Shown here in pieces: positions 32,822 through 41,084 of a stretch of 64,000 nt of DNA. This DNA is from JACVRW01 sp963728495 (GTDB lineage Bacteria; Actinomycetota; Thermoleophilia; Solirubrobacterales; Thermoleophilaceae), in contig CAVSKI010000007.1 in the NCBI GenBank assembly GCA_963728495.1, forward strand, positions 496,001 through 560,000, in the 5' to 3' direction. The notes under the pieces are model-generated. The model ran no database searches, had not been told where the DNA came from, and worked only from the letters and a program-made list of their open reading frames with translations. The number at the start of each line of letters is the position of its first letter. Within the stretch, counting starts at the first letter, position 1. Position numbers and translations under genes: made by a program.

Positions 32822-34588
32822 CTACTTGATCACCGCGATCGTGTCACCGGTGGCGATCGAGCCTCCTTCGGACACGCCCAGCTCTTCCACCGTTCCCGAC
32901 GTGGGGGCGGTGATCTCGTTCTCCATCTTCATGGCCTCGACCACGCAGATGAGAGCTCCCTCCTCGACCTCGACGCCTTTCTCCACGGCAACCCTGAGCA
33001 CCGTTCCCTGGATCGGAGACACGAGCTCGCCCGGGGCGCCCCCGCCCCCGCCGGACTGGCGCTCGCGCCGGGGCGCCTTCTTGGCCGCGCCGGTGTTCGC
33101 GCCCGCCCCGTTGGGGCCGAAGGCGGCGCCGATGACCTTGACCTCGAACTTACGCCCGGACACCTCGACGGCGTATTCGCGCTCGACCTTCTCTTCCTCG
33201 TCCTCCTCCGCGCCGCCCTGATCCGTGGGCGCGAAGGCGAGCTCCTTGAGCCACGCCTTGTCCTCGATCAGGTCGCGACACGTCTCGCCGTTGCGCCACT
33301 GCTCGGTGGCCAGGAGGGCTTGGTGGAAGGGGATGAGCGTCTTCAGCCCGCCGATCTCGAACTCGCCGAGCGCGCGCAGCATGCGTCTCGTCGACGCCTC
33401 GCGGTCGACGTCCCACACGATCAGCTTGGCGATCATCGGGTCGTACAGAGGCAGCACCTCATAGCCCTCCTCGGCCCCCGAGTCGACTCGCACGAAGGGT
33501 CCGGCGGGCTCGCGGTAGCTGCCCACGGTGCCCGGCGCCGGGGCGAAGTTCTTCGCGGCGTCTTCGGCGTTGATGCGGCATTCCAGCGCGTGGCCGCGCA
33601 GGATCACGTCTTCCTGCGAGTAGGCCAGCGGCTCGCCGGCGGCGATCTTCAGCTGCTCGCGGACGATGTCGATGCCGGTGACCATCTCGGTCACGCAGTG
33701 CTCGACCTGCACCCGCGTGTTCATCTCGAGGAAGAAGTACTCATCGTCCTGCAGCAGGCCCTCGACGGTGCCCGCGGAGCGGTAGCCGACGGCGCGCGCC
33801 GCCTCGGTTCCGATCTTGCCGATGCGCTCGCGCAGCTCGGGGTCGACGGCGGGGCCGGGGCTCTCCTCGATGAGCTTCTGGTGCCGGCGCTGGACCGAGC
33901 AGTCACGCTCGAAGAGGTGGATCACGTTGCCCTCGCCGTCGGCCAGGATCTGGACCTCGACGTGGCGAGGATCGGGCAGGTAGCGCTCGATGTAGACGGT
34001 GGAGTCGGAGAAGAACTTCTCGCCTTCGCGCGCCGCCCCCTCGAAGGCCTCCTCGAGCTTGTCCTCGGACTCGGCGACCCGGAAGCCCTTGCCCCCGCCC
34101 CCGCCCGCCGCCTTCACGGCAACGGGATAGCCGACCGACTCGTCGATCACCCGCTTCGCGTCCTCGACGGTCTCCACCGGATCAGTGGTGCCGGGCACGA
34201 TCGGCACGTCGGCGTCGCGCATGATCTCGCGCGCCTTGGTCTTGGAGCCCATGGCGTCGATGGCGTCGGCCGGAGGGCCGATGAACACGATCCCGGCCTC
34301 CTCGCAGGCGCGCGCGAAGGCGGCGTTCTCGGCCAGGAAGCCGTAGCCGGGGTGGATGGCCTGCGCGCCGGCCTGGCGCGCGACGTCGATGATCTTGTCG
34401 GCCCTCAGATAGCTCTCGCCCGCCGGACCGGGGCCGAGCAGGTAGGCCTCGCCGGCGCGCCGGACGTGCGGCGCGTCGCGGTCGGGCTCGGAGTAGACGG
34501 CCACGCTCGCCACGCCCAACTCCTCGAGCGTGCGCATGACCCGTACCGCGATCTCCCCGCGGTTGGCGACCAGGACCTTGTCGAACAT
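32822..34588 (-). CDS. accA: Acyl-CoA carboxylase alpha subunit (biotin carboxylase and biotin carrier)
   Basis: 588 residues of the actinobacterial AccA3/PccA type. Biotin carboxylase domain (1-450): MFDKVLVANRGEIAVRVMR, the ATP-grasp glycine loop KAAGGGGGKGFRVAES, FLEMNTRVQVEHCVTEMVTG. A linker rich in E and G is followed by the biotinyl domain, with the biotin lysine in VVEAMKMENEITAPTSG. It carboxylates biotin for transfer to acetyl- or propionyl-CoA by the carboxyltransferase subunit, found here at 60835-62400; the epsilon subunit is at 49297-49542. The three genes are far apart in the window. Confidence 0.95.
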   Translation of the reverse strand: MFDKVLVANRGEIAVRVMRTLEELGVASVAVYSEPDRDAPHVRRAGEAYLLGPGPAGESYLRADKIIDVARQAGAQAIHPGYGFLAENAAFARACEEAGIVFIGPPADAIDAMGSKTKAREIMRDADVPIVPGTTDPVETVEDAKRVIDESVGYPVAVKAAGGGGGKGFRVAESEDKLEEAFEGAAREGEKFFSDSTVYIERYLPDPRHVEVQILADGEGNVIHLFERDCSVQRRHQKLIEESPGPAVDPELRERIGKIGTEAARAVGYRSAGTVEGLLQDDEYFFLEMNTRVQVEHCVTEMVTGIDIVREQLKIAAGEPLAYSQEDVILRGHALECRINAEDAAKNFAPAPGTVGSYREPAGPFVRVDSGAEEGYEVLPLYDPMIAKLIVWDVDREASTRRMLRALGEFEIGGLKTLIPFHQALLATEQWRNGETCRDLIEDKAWLKELAFAPTDQGGAEEDEEEKVEREYAVEVSGRKFEVKVIGAAFGPNGAGANTGAAKKAPRRERQSGGGGGAPGELVSPIQGTVLRVAVEKGVEVEEGALICVVEAMKMENEITAPTSGTVEELGVSEGGSIATGDTIAVIK

Positions 34589-34624
34589 TTGCGCGGGGTG
34601 AGGTTATCGGCGAAGCTTGGCCCC

Positions 34625-36589
34625 GTGAGTCACGGTCGTATGGTGGTTGCCCTGATGGCCGTGGCCGCCGGATTGGGGCTGCCCGCCGCCGCGCAGGCCG
34701 AGTTGCGCTTTCGCAACTGCAACGGCATCGGCTGCGCGCGCGTGTCCGTGCCGCTCGACCGCAGCGGCGCCACCCCGGGAAGAATCTCCCTCTACGTTGA
34801 GAGGCGCCGCGCCGCCCGGCGGCCGCGGCAAGGAGTCACGCTGCTCCTGGCCGGCGGCCCGGGCCAGCCGGCGACGCTTGCCTACGGAGGCCCTCGCTCG
34901 CCCGACAGCTACGGCGAGTTCGCCGAGCTAACCCCGCGCAACGACATCGTGGCCTTCGACGGCCGCGGCACCGGGCGCTCGGGGCTGCTGCGATGTCCTG
35001 CGCTCGAGCGGGCCAGCCTGATCGACTCTGGGCGAGAGGCGGCTCTGTGCGCGAAACGGCTCGGCGGGCGGCGGGGCTTCTACCGGACCAGCGACAGCGT
35101 CGACGACATCGAGGCGCTGCGGGCCGAGCTGGGCGTGGAGCGGCTCACGCTGCTCGGGGTCTCCTACGGCACGTTCGTGGCCCAGGCCTACGCGGCCCGT
35201 TATCCGAGCCACGTGGAGCGCGTGGTGCTCGACTCGATCCTCGACGTGTCGGGCTGGGATCCCTTCTATCGCGACATCTTCCGCGCGGTCCCGCGCGTGC
35301 TGGGCGCGGTATGCCGCAGCGGCTGCGAGAGCTTCACCCGCGATCCGGTGGACGATCTCGGCCGTCTGGTGCAGAGGCTGAGCCGAGGACCGCTGCGCGG
35401 GTATGTGACGCTGCCCAACGGTAGCCGGCGCCGCAGCGCACTGACCCGCCAAGAGCTCTTCTTCACGCTGATAGCCGGCGACCTCGATGACGTTGCACGC
35501 TCCGCCTTCCCCGGCGCGGTCAACGCCGCGCTGCGGGGCGATCTCGCTCCCATCCTCCGCCTCAAGCGGCGCGCGATTGAGACCGAGGGCGGCGGTAGCC
35601 CGAGGGACTTCAGCACTGCGCTCTACGCCGCGACCACCTGCGAGGAGATCCCGTTTCCCTGGACTCGCTTCTCCGCGCCGGCCGCCCGCTTTGCCCAGAT
35701 CGCCGCCGCGGCGGCGCAGATCCCGGCGGCCGAGCTGTACCCCTTCGACACCGCCACCACCGCCGGCAACGACTTCATCCGCCAGTGCCGGCGTTGGCCC
35801 GAGGCCTCGCCGGCTCCGGCGCCGCCACCGCCGCCGGGGGCGCTTCCCGACGTGCCCGTGCTGATGATCTCCGGCGAGGTCGACCTGCGTACGCCGGTTG
35901 AGGCCGCGCGCGGCGCCCTGGCCGACTGGCCGGACGCCCGCCTGCTGGTGGCGCCCGACACCGGGCACTCCACGCTGTCCGCCGACTTGAGCGGATGCGT
36001 CCTGCGGGCCGCACGACGCTTCCTGCGCGGCGGCACGCCGCCCGCGAGCTGTCGCCGCGGCCGCCCCGCCTTCCCCGCTCTGGCGCCGCCCCCAGACTCG
36101 CTGGGAGACCTGCGTCCGGTGCGCGGCGTGCCCGGTCTGCGCGGCCGCGCCGTGCGCGCGGTCGAGGTGACGCTGTTCGACGTGGCGGAGGACCTGCTCG
36201 GCGAGCTGCTCACCAGCGGGAGCCTGCGACTGATGGGCGGGGGCCTGCGGGGCGGCCGCTGGTCGATCGACTTCGAGGCGCGCCGTGTGCCGCTGGTGCT
36301 GCACGGAGTCGTGGTGGTGCCCGGCGTGCGCGTGACCGGGAGGGTTCGCGACTTTGGGCGCCGCCGCCAGACCGCCCGCCTGCGCCTATCCGGACCGGCC
36401 ACGCCCGACGGTGTGATCGAGCTGGACGGCAAGGAGGTGCGGGGCCGGCTGGGCGGCAGCAGGGTACGCGGGACGATCTCGATCGGCCTGGTCGAGGATG
36501 CCAGCACGGCGGCGCTTCGCATCCGCCCGGCGCTCCCCGACATGTTCCGGGCCGCACGCGAGCTGGCCGAACGCCCGCGCCAGCGTTAG
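34625..36589 (+). CDS. Secreted alpha/beta hydrolase (TAP-like, tripeptidyl aminopeptidase type)
   Basis: About 654 residues. Signal peptide MVVALMAVAAGLGLPAAAQA (from ATG 34640; GTG 34625 adds five residues and is my start). Hydrolase core: the oxyanion loop LLLAGGPGQPATLA, DGRGTGRSG, the nucleophile in LTLLGVSYGTFVAQ, the acid in MISGEVDLRTPVE and the histidine in VAPDTGHSTLSADL, with the C-terminal domain typical of TAP-like proteins. A final beta-rich domain of about 140 residues is added (from GRAVRAVEVTLFDVAE to the end). Likely an exported peptidase or esterase. Divergent from accA with 36 bases between starts. Confidence 0.85.
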   Translation: MSHGRMVVALMAVAAGLGLPAAAQAELRFRNCNGIGCARVSVPLDRSGATPGRISLYVERRRAARRPRQGVTLLLAGGPGQPATLAYGGPRSPDSYGEFAELTPRNDIVAFDGRGTGRSGLLRCPALERASLIDSGREAALCAKRLGGRRGFYRTSDSVDDIEALRAELGVERLTLLGVSYGTFVAQAYAARYPSHVERVVLDSILDVSGWDPFYRDIFRAVPRVLGAVCRSGCESFTRDPVDDLGRLVQRLSRGPLRGYVTLPNGSRRRSALTRQELFFTLIAGDLDDVARSAFPGAVNAALRGDLAPILRLKRRAIETEGGGSPRDFSTALYAATTCEEIPFPWTRFSAPAARFAQIAAAAAQIPAAELYPFDTATTAGNDFIRQCRRWPEASPAPAPPPPPGALPDVPVLMISGEVDLRTPVEAARGALADWPDARLLVAPDTGHSTLSADLSGCVLRAARRFLRGGTPPASCRRGRPAFPALAPPPDSLGDLRPVRGVPGLRGRAVRAVEVTLFDVAEDLLGELLTSGSLRLMGGGLRGGRWSIDFEARRVPLVLHGVVVVPGVRVTGRVRDFGRRRQTARLRLSGPATPDGVIELDGKEVRGRLGGSRVRGTISIGLVEDASTAALRIRPALPDMFRAARELAERPRQR

Positions 36590-37209
36590 CGCCGCTCGGC
36601 GGCCCGGGCGCGCAGCCCTGAGAAGAACACGGCCATCATCTCCGGATAGAGGCCGGCGGGCACCGCCTCCGGCTCGAGCAGACGCTCCAAGGCGATCCCG
36701 TTGGCCATCGCGAACGTCATCGTGGCCACCTGCTCGGGAGGCAGGACCGGCTCTATCCCCAGGCGAGCGGCCCGCCCGGCCAGCAGCTCGGCGATACGTT
36801 GGCGCATCATCCGGTAGCGCGCCACCAGCTCCACGCGAAAGCCCTCGTTGCGGGCCGCGTAGACGGTGAACTCGAAGAAGAGCCGCTCCCAGTCGGGCTG
36901 TGACTCGATCGCGGCGATGAAGCCCGCCGCCGCGGCGCGAGCCTGAGTGTCAGGATCCTCCTCGCTCGACAGGATGCGGTCGAGCTCCTCCAGGCGCTCG
37001 CCGAAGCGCGCATCGAGCATGGCCAGGAAGAGATCCTCCTTGCTCTTGAAGTTCGCGTACACGGCACCCTTGGTGAAGCCGGCGTGCTCGGCCACCGCGT
37101 CGAGCGACGCACGCTCGAGCCCGCGCTGGGCGGCCACCGACGCGGCGGAGCGCATCAACCGCGCGCGGGTGTGGGCCTGGCGCTCCTTGCGCGACAGCGG
37201 CTCGCTCAC
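36586..37209 (-). CDS. TetR-family transcriptional regulator
   Basis: 207 residues from GTG 37209, which overlaps the P450 stop (GTGA). HTH: ASLDAVAEHAGFTKGAVYA followed by NFKSKEDLFLAML; ligand-binding C-terminal domain includes LFFEFTVYAARNEGFRVELV. It lies in the same transcript as the P450 it probably regulates, which is the reverse of the common divergent layout. Its 3' end overlaps the TAP-like gene end by four bases (convergent). Confidence 0.87.
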   Translation of the reverse strand: MSEPLSRKERQAHTRARLMRSAASVAAQRGLERASLDAVAEHAGFTKGAVYANFKSKEDLFLAMLDARFGERLEELDRILSSEEDPDTQARAAAAGFIAAIESQPDWERLFFEFTVYAARNEGFRVELVARYRMMRQRIAELLAGRAARLGIEPVLPPEQVATMTFAMANGIALERLLEPEAVPAGLYPEMMAVFFSGLRARAAERR

Positions 37210-38546
37210 GCGGCGGCCGCGACCGTCGCAGCGTCGATGCTCTCGCGCCGCTCGGCCACCACCTCGCCGCCTCGGCGCGGCGCGTTGGTGATCGCCCGGC
37301 GCACGAAGCGCTCCGGCTGGGGGTTCGCCGCCCGGAGATCCAGCCGGGTCACGAGCTCCTGCAGCACGATGCGCATCTCGATCAGTGCGAAGCTGGCTCC
37401 CAGGCAGCGGCGCACACCGCCTCCGAACGGAAACCACGTGTATGTGCCTGCCGCGGCTTCAAGAAAGCGCTCGGGGCGGAACACGAGCGGGTCGCGATAG
37501 ATGTCGGGCCGGCGGTGCACGAGGTAGATGCAGGGAGCGACGGTCACGCCCGCGGGGAGCAGGCGCCCTCCGATCTCCATCGGCTCCTTGAGCCGGCGCA
37601 CCACGAGCGAGAGGATCGGGCGCAGCCGCAAGGTCTCCTTGCACACCGCGTCGGCGTAGTCGCTGCCGCCGGCCTGGGCCTCCTCGCGCATGCGATCGAG
37701 CGCGTCCGGGTGGCGGACGAGCCGCTCGACCGCCCAGGCCAGCGAGCTGGCCGTGGTCTCGTGGCCGGCCACCAACAGGGTCATCAACTCGTCGCGCAAC
37801 TCCTCGTCTGACATCGGGCTGCCGTCGTCGTGGCGCGCCCCGAGGAGCATCGAGAGTACGTCGTCCCGCTGGTCGAGATCCGGCGCGTGGCGGCGCTCGC
37901 GGATCTCCTGATAGATGAGCTCGTCGGCGGGTCCGCGCACCCGGCGGAACATGCGCGAGCTGGCAGCGTTGCGGGGTCCGAGCACGGCGAGTATGGCCAT
38001 CCGTTTCGGGTCGCCACCCCACTCGAGCACGTGACCGAGGATCGCCATAAGCCGCGCTCGCCGGCCCTCGTCCTGCACCCCGAAGACAGTGCGCATGATC
38101 ACCTCGAGCGTGATGCGCTGGGTGGCGTCGCGCACGGCATAGGGCTCGCCCAGGGGCCAGCGCTCGATCTCGTGGCGTGCCGCCTCGGCCATGGCCTCCT
38201 GGTAGCGGCGCATGCGCTCGCCATGGAAGGGCGGAAGCATCAGCTTGCGCTGGCGCATGTGCGCGGCGTCGTCGAGCAGCAGCACGGAATGGTGGCCCAG
38301 CAGCGGAAGAAGGATCCGGTTTGCCTCGCCCGCGTGCAGAAGGCGCGGGTCGCCGGTGAAAACCTGCTTGACCGCGTCGGGATGGGCCAGGAACACCCAT
38401 GTGCCCTCGTTGGCGATCTGCACGGTGAACATGTCGCCGTGGCGGCGGTGGAGCTCCTCCATCATCGCCCAGGGCCGGACGAGCCAGCGGGCGGTCTGAA
38501 CGGCGCGCGGTGAGGAGGGTCCGGGTGGGAGCGAGGTGGAGTTCAC
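37206..38546 (-). CDS. Cytochrome P450
   Basis: About 446 residues from GTG 38546 (VNSTSLPPGPSSPRAVQTAR), the normal P450 beginning; ATG 38591 would add 15 residues. Key motifs: I-helix VAGHETTASSLAW, K-helix CKETLRLRP, and heme loop TWFPFGGGVRRCLGASFAL with the axial cysteine. The AVQTARWLVRPWAMME start with a full SRS pattern is shared with the second P450 at 53491, to which it is related. Ferredoxin genes are absent nearby. First gene of an operon with the TetR regulator. Substrate unknown. Confidence 0.92.
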   Translation of the reverse strand: MNSTSLPPGPSSPRAVQTARWLVRPWAMMEELHRRHGDMFTVQIANEGTWVFLAHPDAVKQVFTGDPRLLHAGEANRILLPLLGHHSVLLLDDAAHMRQRKLMLPPFHGERMRRYQEAMAEAARHEIERWPLGEPYAVRDATQRITLEVIMRTVFGVQDEGRRARLMAILGHVLEWGGDPKRMAILAVLGPRNAASSRMFRRVRGPADELIYQEIRERRHAPDLDQRDDVLSMLLGARHDDGSPMSDEELRDELMTLLVAGHETTASSLAWAVERLVRHPDALDRMREEAQAGGSDYADAVCKETLRLRPILSLVVRRLKEPMEIGGRLLPAGVTVAPCIYLVHRRPDIYRDPLVFRPERFLEAAAGTYTWFPFGGGVRRCLGASFALIEMRIVLQELVTRLDLRAANPQPERFVRRAITNAPRRGGEVVAERRESIDAATVAAAA

Positions 38547-38702
38547 ATACCGAAGAGTATCTGAACCAGAAGCGTGGCTGTCCTGATCCATCGCCCGCCA
38601 GAGTCCTTCACACTGAGCTACCAGTGCCACAACCGATGAGTTCGGTGCGGCGGTCCGGTCTAACCGAACAATGATCAACCCAACGAAAGGGGAACCGCGA
38701 CC

Positions 38703-38903
38703 ATGAAGCTGACGACCGCCACGCACGTCTCCGTCGACGGAGTGATGCAGGGGCTCGGCGCGCCGGGTGGGGACCGGAGCGGCGGATTCGCGCGCGGCGG
38801 ATGGGCCATAGTGGTGGACTCGCAGTCCACGCCGAGTGGGTTGTCGATCCAGGTCTACCGGCCCACCGGGCGCCCGCGGTACGCAACGGCCACGGCCGAC
38901 TGA
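38703..38903 (+). pseudogene. RibD C-terminal/dihydrofolate reductase-family remnant with internal deletion
   Basis: 66 residues. The first 35 (MKLTTATHVSVDGVMQGLG, then GGFARGGWA) match the N-terminus of the dihydrofolate-reductase-like RibD family, and the remainder (VVDSQSTPSGLSIQVYRPTG and RPRYATATAD) matches its C-terminal end. Roughly 110-130 residues of the middle are missing but the join stays in frame, so an internal deletion is likely. The ribosome-binding site GAAAGGGGA and ATG are intact, so a short peptide may still be made. Ends 10 bases before the enolase-superfamily gene. Confidence 0.7.
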
Positions 38904-38913
38904 GGCTGCGGCG

Positions 38914-39978
38914 ATGGCTCACATGGAATCGCTCTGGCCGCGGCTGGCGCAGCTGCCGCTCGTCGTCGAGTCGTGCGAGTACGACCGGCTGCACGTCGTC
39001 CTCGCCCACGAGTTCCAGCGCGTGACGACGCACGTGCGGCTGGTCGGCGCCGGCGCCGCCGGGCTCGGGGAGGACGTCTCGATCCACGTCGAGGACGGCA
39101 GCTCGCTGCACGAGACGCAGCCCGCGCTGCCGCTCGCGGGCGAGTGGTCGCTCGCCGGCTTCTGCGATCACCTCGCGACGCTCGATCCGTGGCCCAACCC
39201 GCCGGAGTGGGAGGCGGCGCGGCGCCTTCGCAACTGGGCGTTCGAGTCGGCGGCGCTGGACCTCGCGTTGCGCCAGGCCGGCCGTGTCCTGCACGACGTA
39301 CTCGGCCTCGAGCCGCGGCCGGTGCGCTTCGTCAACTCGATGGGCCTTGGCGAGCAGCCCTCGATCGAGCACGTGCGCCGGCGGCTCGCCCGCTCGCCGG
39401 GCGTGCGCTTCAAGCTCGACGCGGAGGCGACCTGGTCGCCCGCGCTCGTCGACGAGGTTGCGGCGACCGGCGCGGTCGACACGATCGACTTCAAAGGTCA
39501 GTACGGCTTGGAGGTGAAGGATCCGGAGGCGCTGGGCGCGCTGTACGACCGCGTGCTCGCGGCGTTCCCGGACGCCTACCTGGAGGACCCGCACGACCTG
39601 CCCGAGATCGCGCGGCGGCTCGGCGATCATGTCGAGCGCGTCTCCTACGACGCGCCGATCCGCAGCGCCGAGGACATCGGGGCGACGCCGCTTCCGGCGC
39701 GCGTGGTGAACGTCAAGCCGTCGCGCATCGGGAGCCTGCGTGCGCTGTTCGAGGTGTACGCGCGCTGCGCGCGGGAGCGGCGGCCGATGTACGGCGGCGG
39801 GATGGGGGAGCTGGGCGTCGGCCGCGGGCAGATCGAGTTGCTGGCCGCGCTGTTCCATGCCGACGCGCCCAACGACGTGGCGCCGAGCGCCTACAACGAG
39901 GACGACCCGACGGGCGAGCTGCCGGCCAGCCCGCTGGCCCCGCGCCCCGACGCGGTCGGATTCCGCTGGACGACGTAG
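38914..39978 (+). CDS. Enolase-superfamily (mandelate racemase/muconate lactonising enzyme-like) protein
   Basis: 354 residues from ATG 38914. Enolase-superfamily features: FESAALDLALRQAGRVLHDV, RFKLDAEATW, DTIDFKGQYGLEVKDPEAL, DAYLEDPHDLPEIARRLGD and VNVKPSRIGSLRALFEVYAR, giving the aspartate, glutamate and aspartate metal ligands and the catalytic lysine region. A capping domain of about 100 residues precedes the barrel. Reaction not identifiable; the family takes an alpha proton from a carboxylate. It follows the RibD remnant by 10 bases, and may have been co-transcribed with the ancestral gene. Confidence 0.8.
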   Translation: MAHMESLWPRLAQLPLVVESCEYDRLHVVLAHEFQRVTTHVRLVGAGAAGLGEDVSIHVEDGSSLHETQPALPLAGEWSLAGFCDHLATLDPWPNPPEWEAARRLRNWAFESAALDLALRQAGRVLHDVLGLEPRPVRFVNSMGLGEQPSIEHVRRRLARSPGVRFKLDAEATWSPALVDEVAATGAVDTIDFKGQYGLEVKDPEALGALYDRVLAAFPDAYLEDPHDLPEIARRLGDHVERVSYDAPIRSAEDIGATPLPARVVNVKPSRIGSLRALFEVYARCARERRPMYGGGMGELGVGRGQIELLAALFHADAPNDVAPSAYNEDDPTGELPASPLAPRPDAVGFRWTT

Positions 39979-40026
39979 CGTCGCCCCGGCCGAGGGTCGT
40001 GGTCGTTCGCGGCGCCGGCGCGCCTC

Positions 40027-41058
40027 CTACGCCAGCCGCTTGCCGACGAGCCCGGCGTGCGCGGCCAGGTCGCCGGCAAAGCCTGCGAAGTCGCGGGCGT
40101 AGAGCTGCTGCGGGCCGTCGCACAGAGCGACCTCGGGATCCTCGGCCACCTCCACGATGATTCCGTCGGCACCAACGGCCGCGGCCGCCCGGCCCAGCGG
40201 GGCCACGAGGCGGCGATCGCCGGAGGCGTGGCTGGGGTCCACGATCACGGGCAGGTGCGTGTGCATTTTGAGCCAGGGCACGGCCCCCAGATCGAGGGTG
40301 AAGCGCGTGGCGGTCTCGAAGGTGCGAATCCCGCGCTCGCACAGGATCACCCGCTCGTTGCCCTCCTTCAACACGTAGTCGGCGGCCATCAGCAGCTCGT
40401 CGAGGGTGGAGGAGAGGCCGCGCTTGAGCAAGACCGGCTTGCCCAGCTTGCCCACGATCTCGAGCAGCCCGTAGTTCTGCATGTTGCGCGCGCCCACCTG
40501 CACCACGTCGACCGCCTCGGCGAAGCGCTCGGCGTGGCCCGCGGAGGTGAGCTCGCTGACCACGGGAAGACCGGTCTCCTCGCGGATCTCGCGAAGGATG
40601 TCCAGCGCCTCGTAGCCCAGTCCCTGAAATGAGAAGGGCGAGGTGCGCGGCTTGAACGCGCCGCCGCGCAGCATCGATGCGCCGCCGGCCGCCACGGTGC
40701 GGGCTACCACGGCGGTCTGCTCGAGGCTCTCGACGGTGCAGGGCCCGGCGATCAGGCAGAAGCTCTCGCCGCCGCCCACCACGCGCCCGTCGACGGTGAA
40801 GGAGGTGGCGGTGTGATGCGATAGCTCCGACGAAGCCAGCTTGTACGGGCGCGAGATCGGAATCACCTGATCCACCCCGGCAAGGCCCTCGAGCCCCAGC
40901 TCGCGCACCCCCTGGGGATCGCCGATCGCGCCGATGGCCGTGGTCAGCTCGCCGGGCATGACCTTGGCGTGCACGCCGCGCGCCTCGAGCTTGGCCACCA
41001 CGGCATCGATCTGCTCGGCGGTCGCCTCCGGTGTCATCACGACCATCACCGGCCGCAA
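40027..41058 (-). CDS. aroF: 3-Deoxy-7-phosphoheptulonate (DAHP) synthase, AroF/KDO8PS-type
   Basis: 343 residues. An N-terminal ACT-like domain (about 1-70, PVMVVMTPEATAEQIDAV) precedes the catalytic barrel with LIAGPCTVESLEQT, LRGGAFKPRTSPFSF, QVGARNMQNYGLLE, LLKRGLSSTLDELL and VIVDPSHASGDRRL, the Type I beta (Thermotoga/Bacillus-like) signatures. It condenses phosphoenolpyruvate with erythrose-4-phosphate, the first step of the shikimate pathway. The ACT-like domain suggests feedback by an aromatic amino acid. Start may be ATG 41058 or the ATG nine bases downstream. No other shikimate gene is in the window. Confidence 0.92.
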   Translation of the reverse strand: MRPVMVVMTPEATAEQIDAVVAKLEARGVHAKVMPGELTTAIGAIGDPQGVRELGLEGLAGVDQVIPISRPYKLASSELSHHTATSFTVDGRVVGGGESFCLIAGPCTVESLEQTAVVARTVAAGGASMLRGGAFKPRTSPFSFQGLGYEALDILREIREETGLPVVSELTSAGHAERFAEAVDVVQVGARNMQNYGLLEIVGKLGKPVLLKRGLSSTLDELLMAADYVLKEGNERVILCERGIRTFETATRFTLDLGAVPWLKMHTHLPVIVDPSHASGDRRLVAPLGRAAAAVGADGIIVEVAEDPEVALCDGPQQLYARDFAGFAGDLAAHAGLVGKRLA

Positions 41059-41084
41059 GCCTACGGAGAACTTCCGGCCGTGGA

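Noticed and set aside
33320..34624. Long plus-strand open frame upstream of the TAP-like hydrolase
   Set aside because: It runs antisense through the acyl-CoA carboxylase alpha gene; the real protein begins with the signal peptide at 34625-34640.
38600..38625. tRNA-like string (GGTAGCTCAGTG on the minus strand)
   Set aside because: No acceptor stem, anticodon arm or T-arm follows; it is part of the P450 upstream region.
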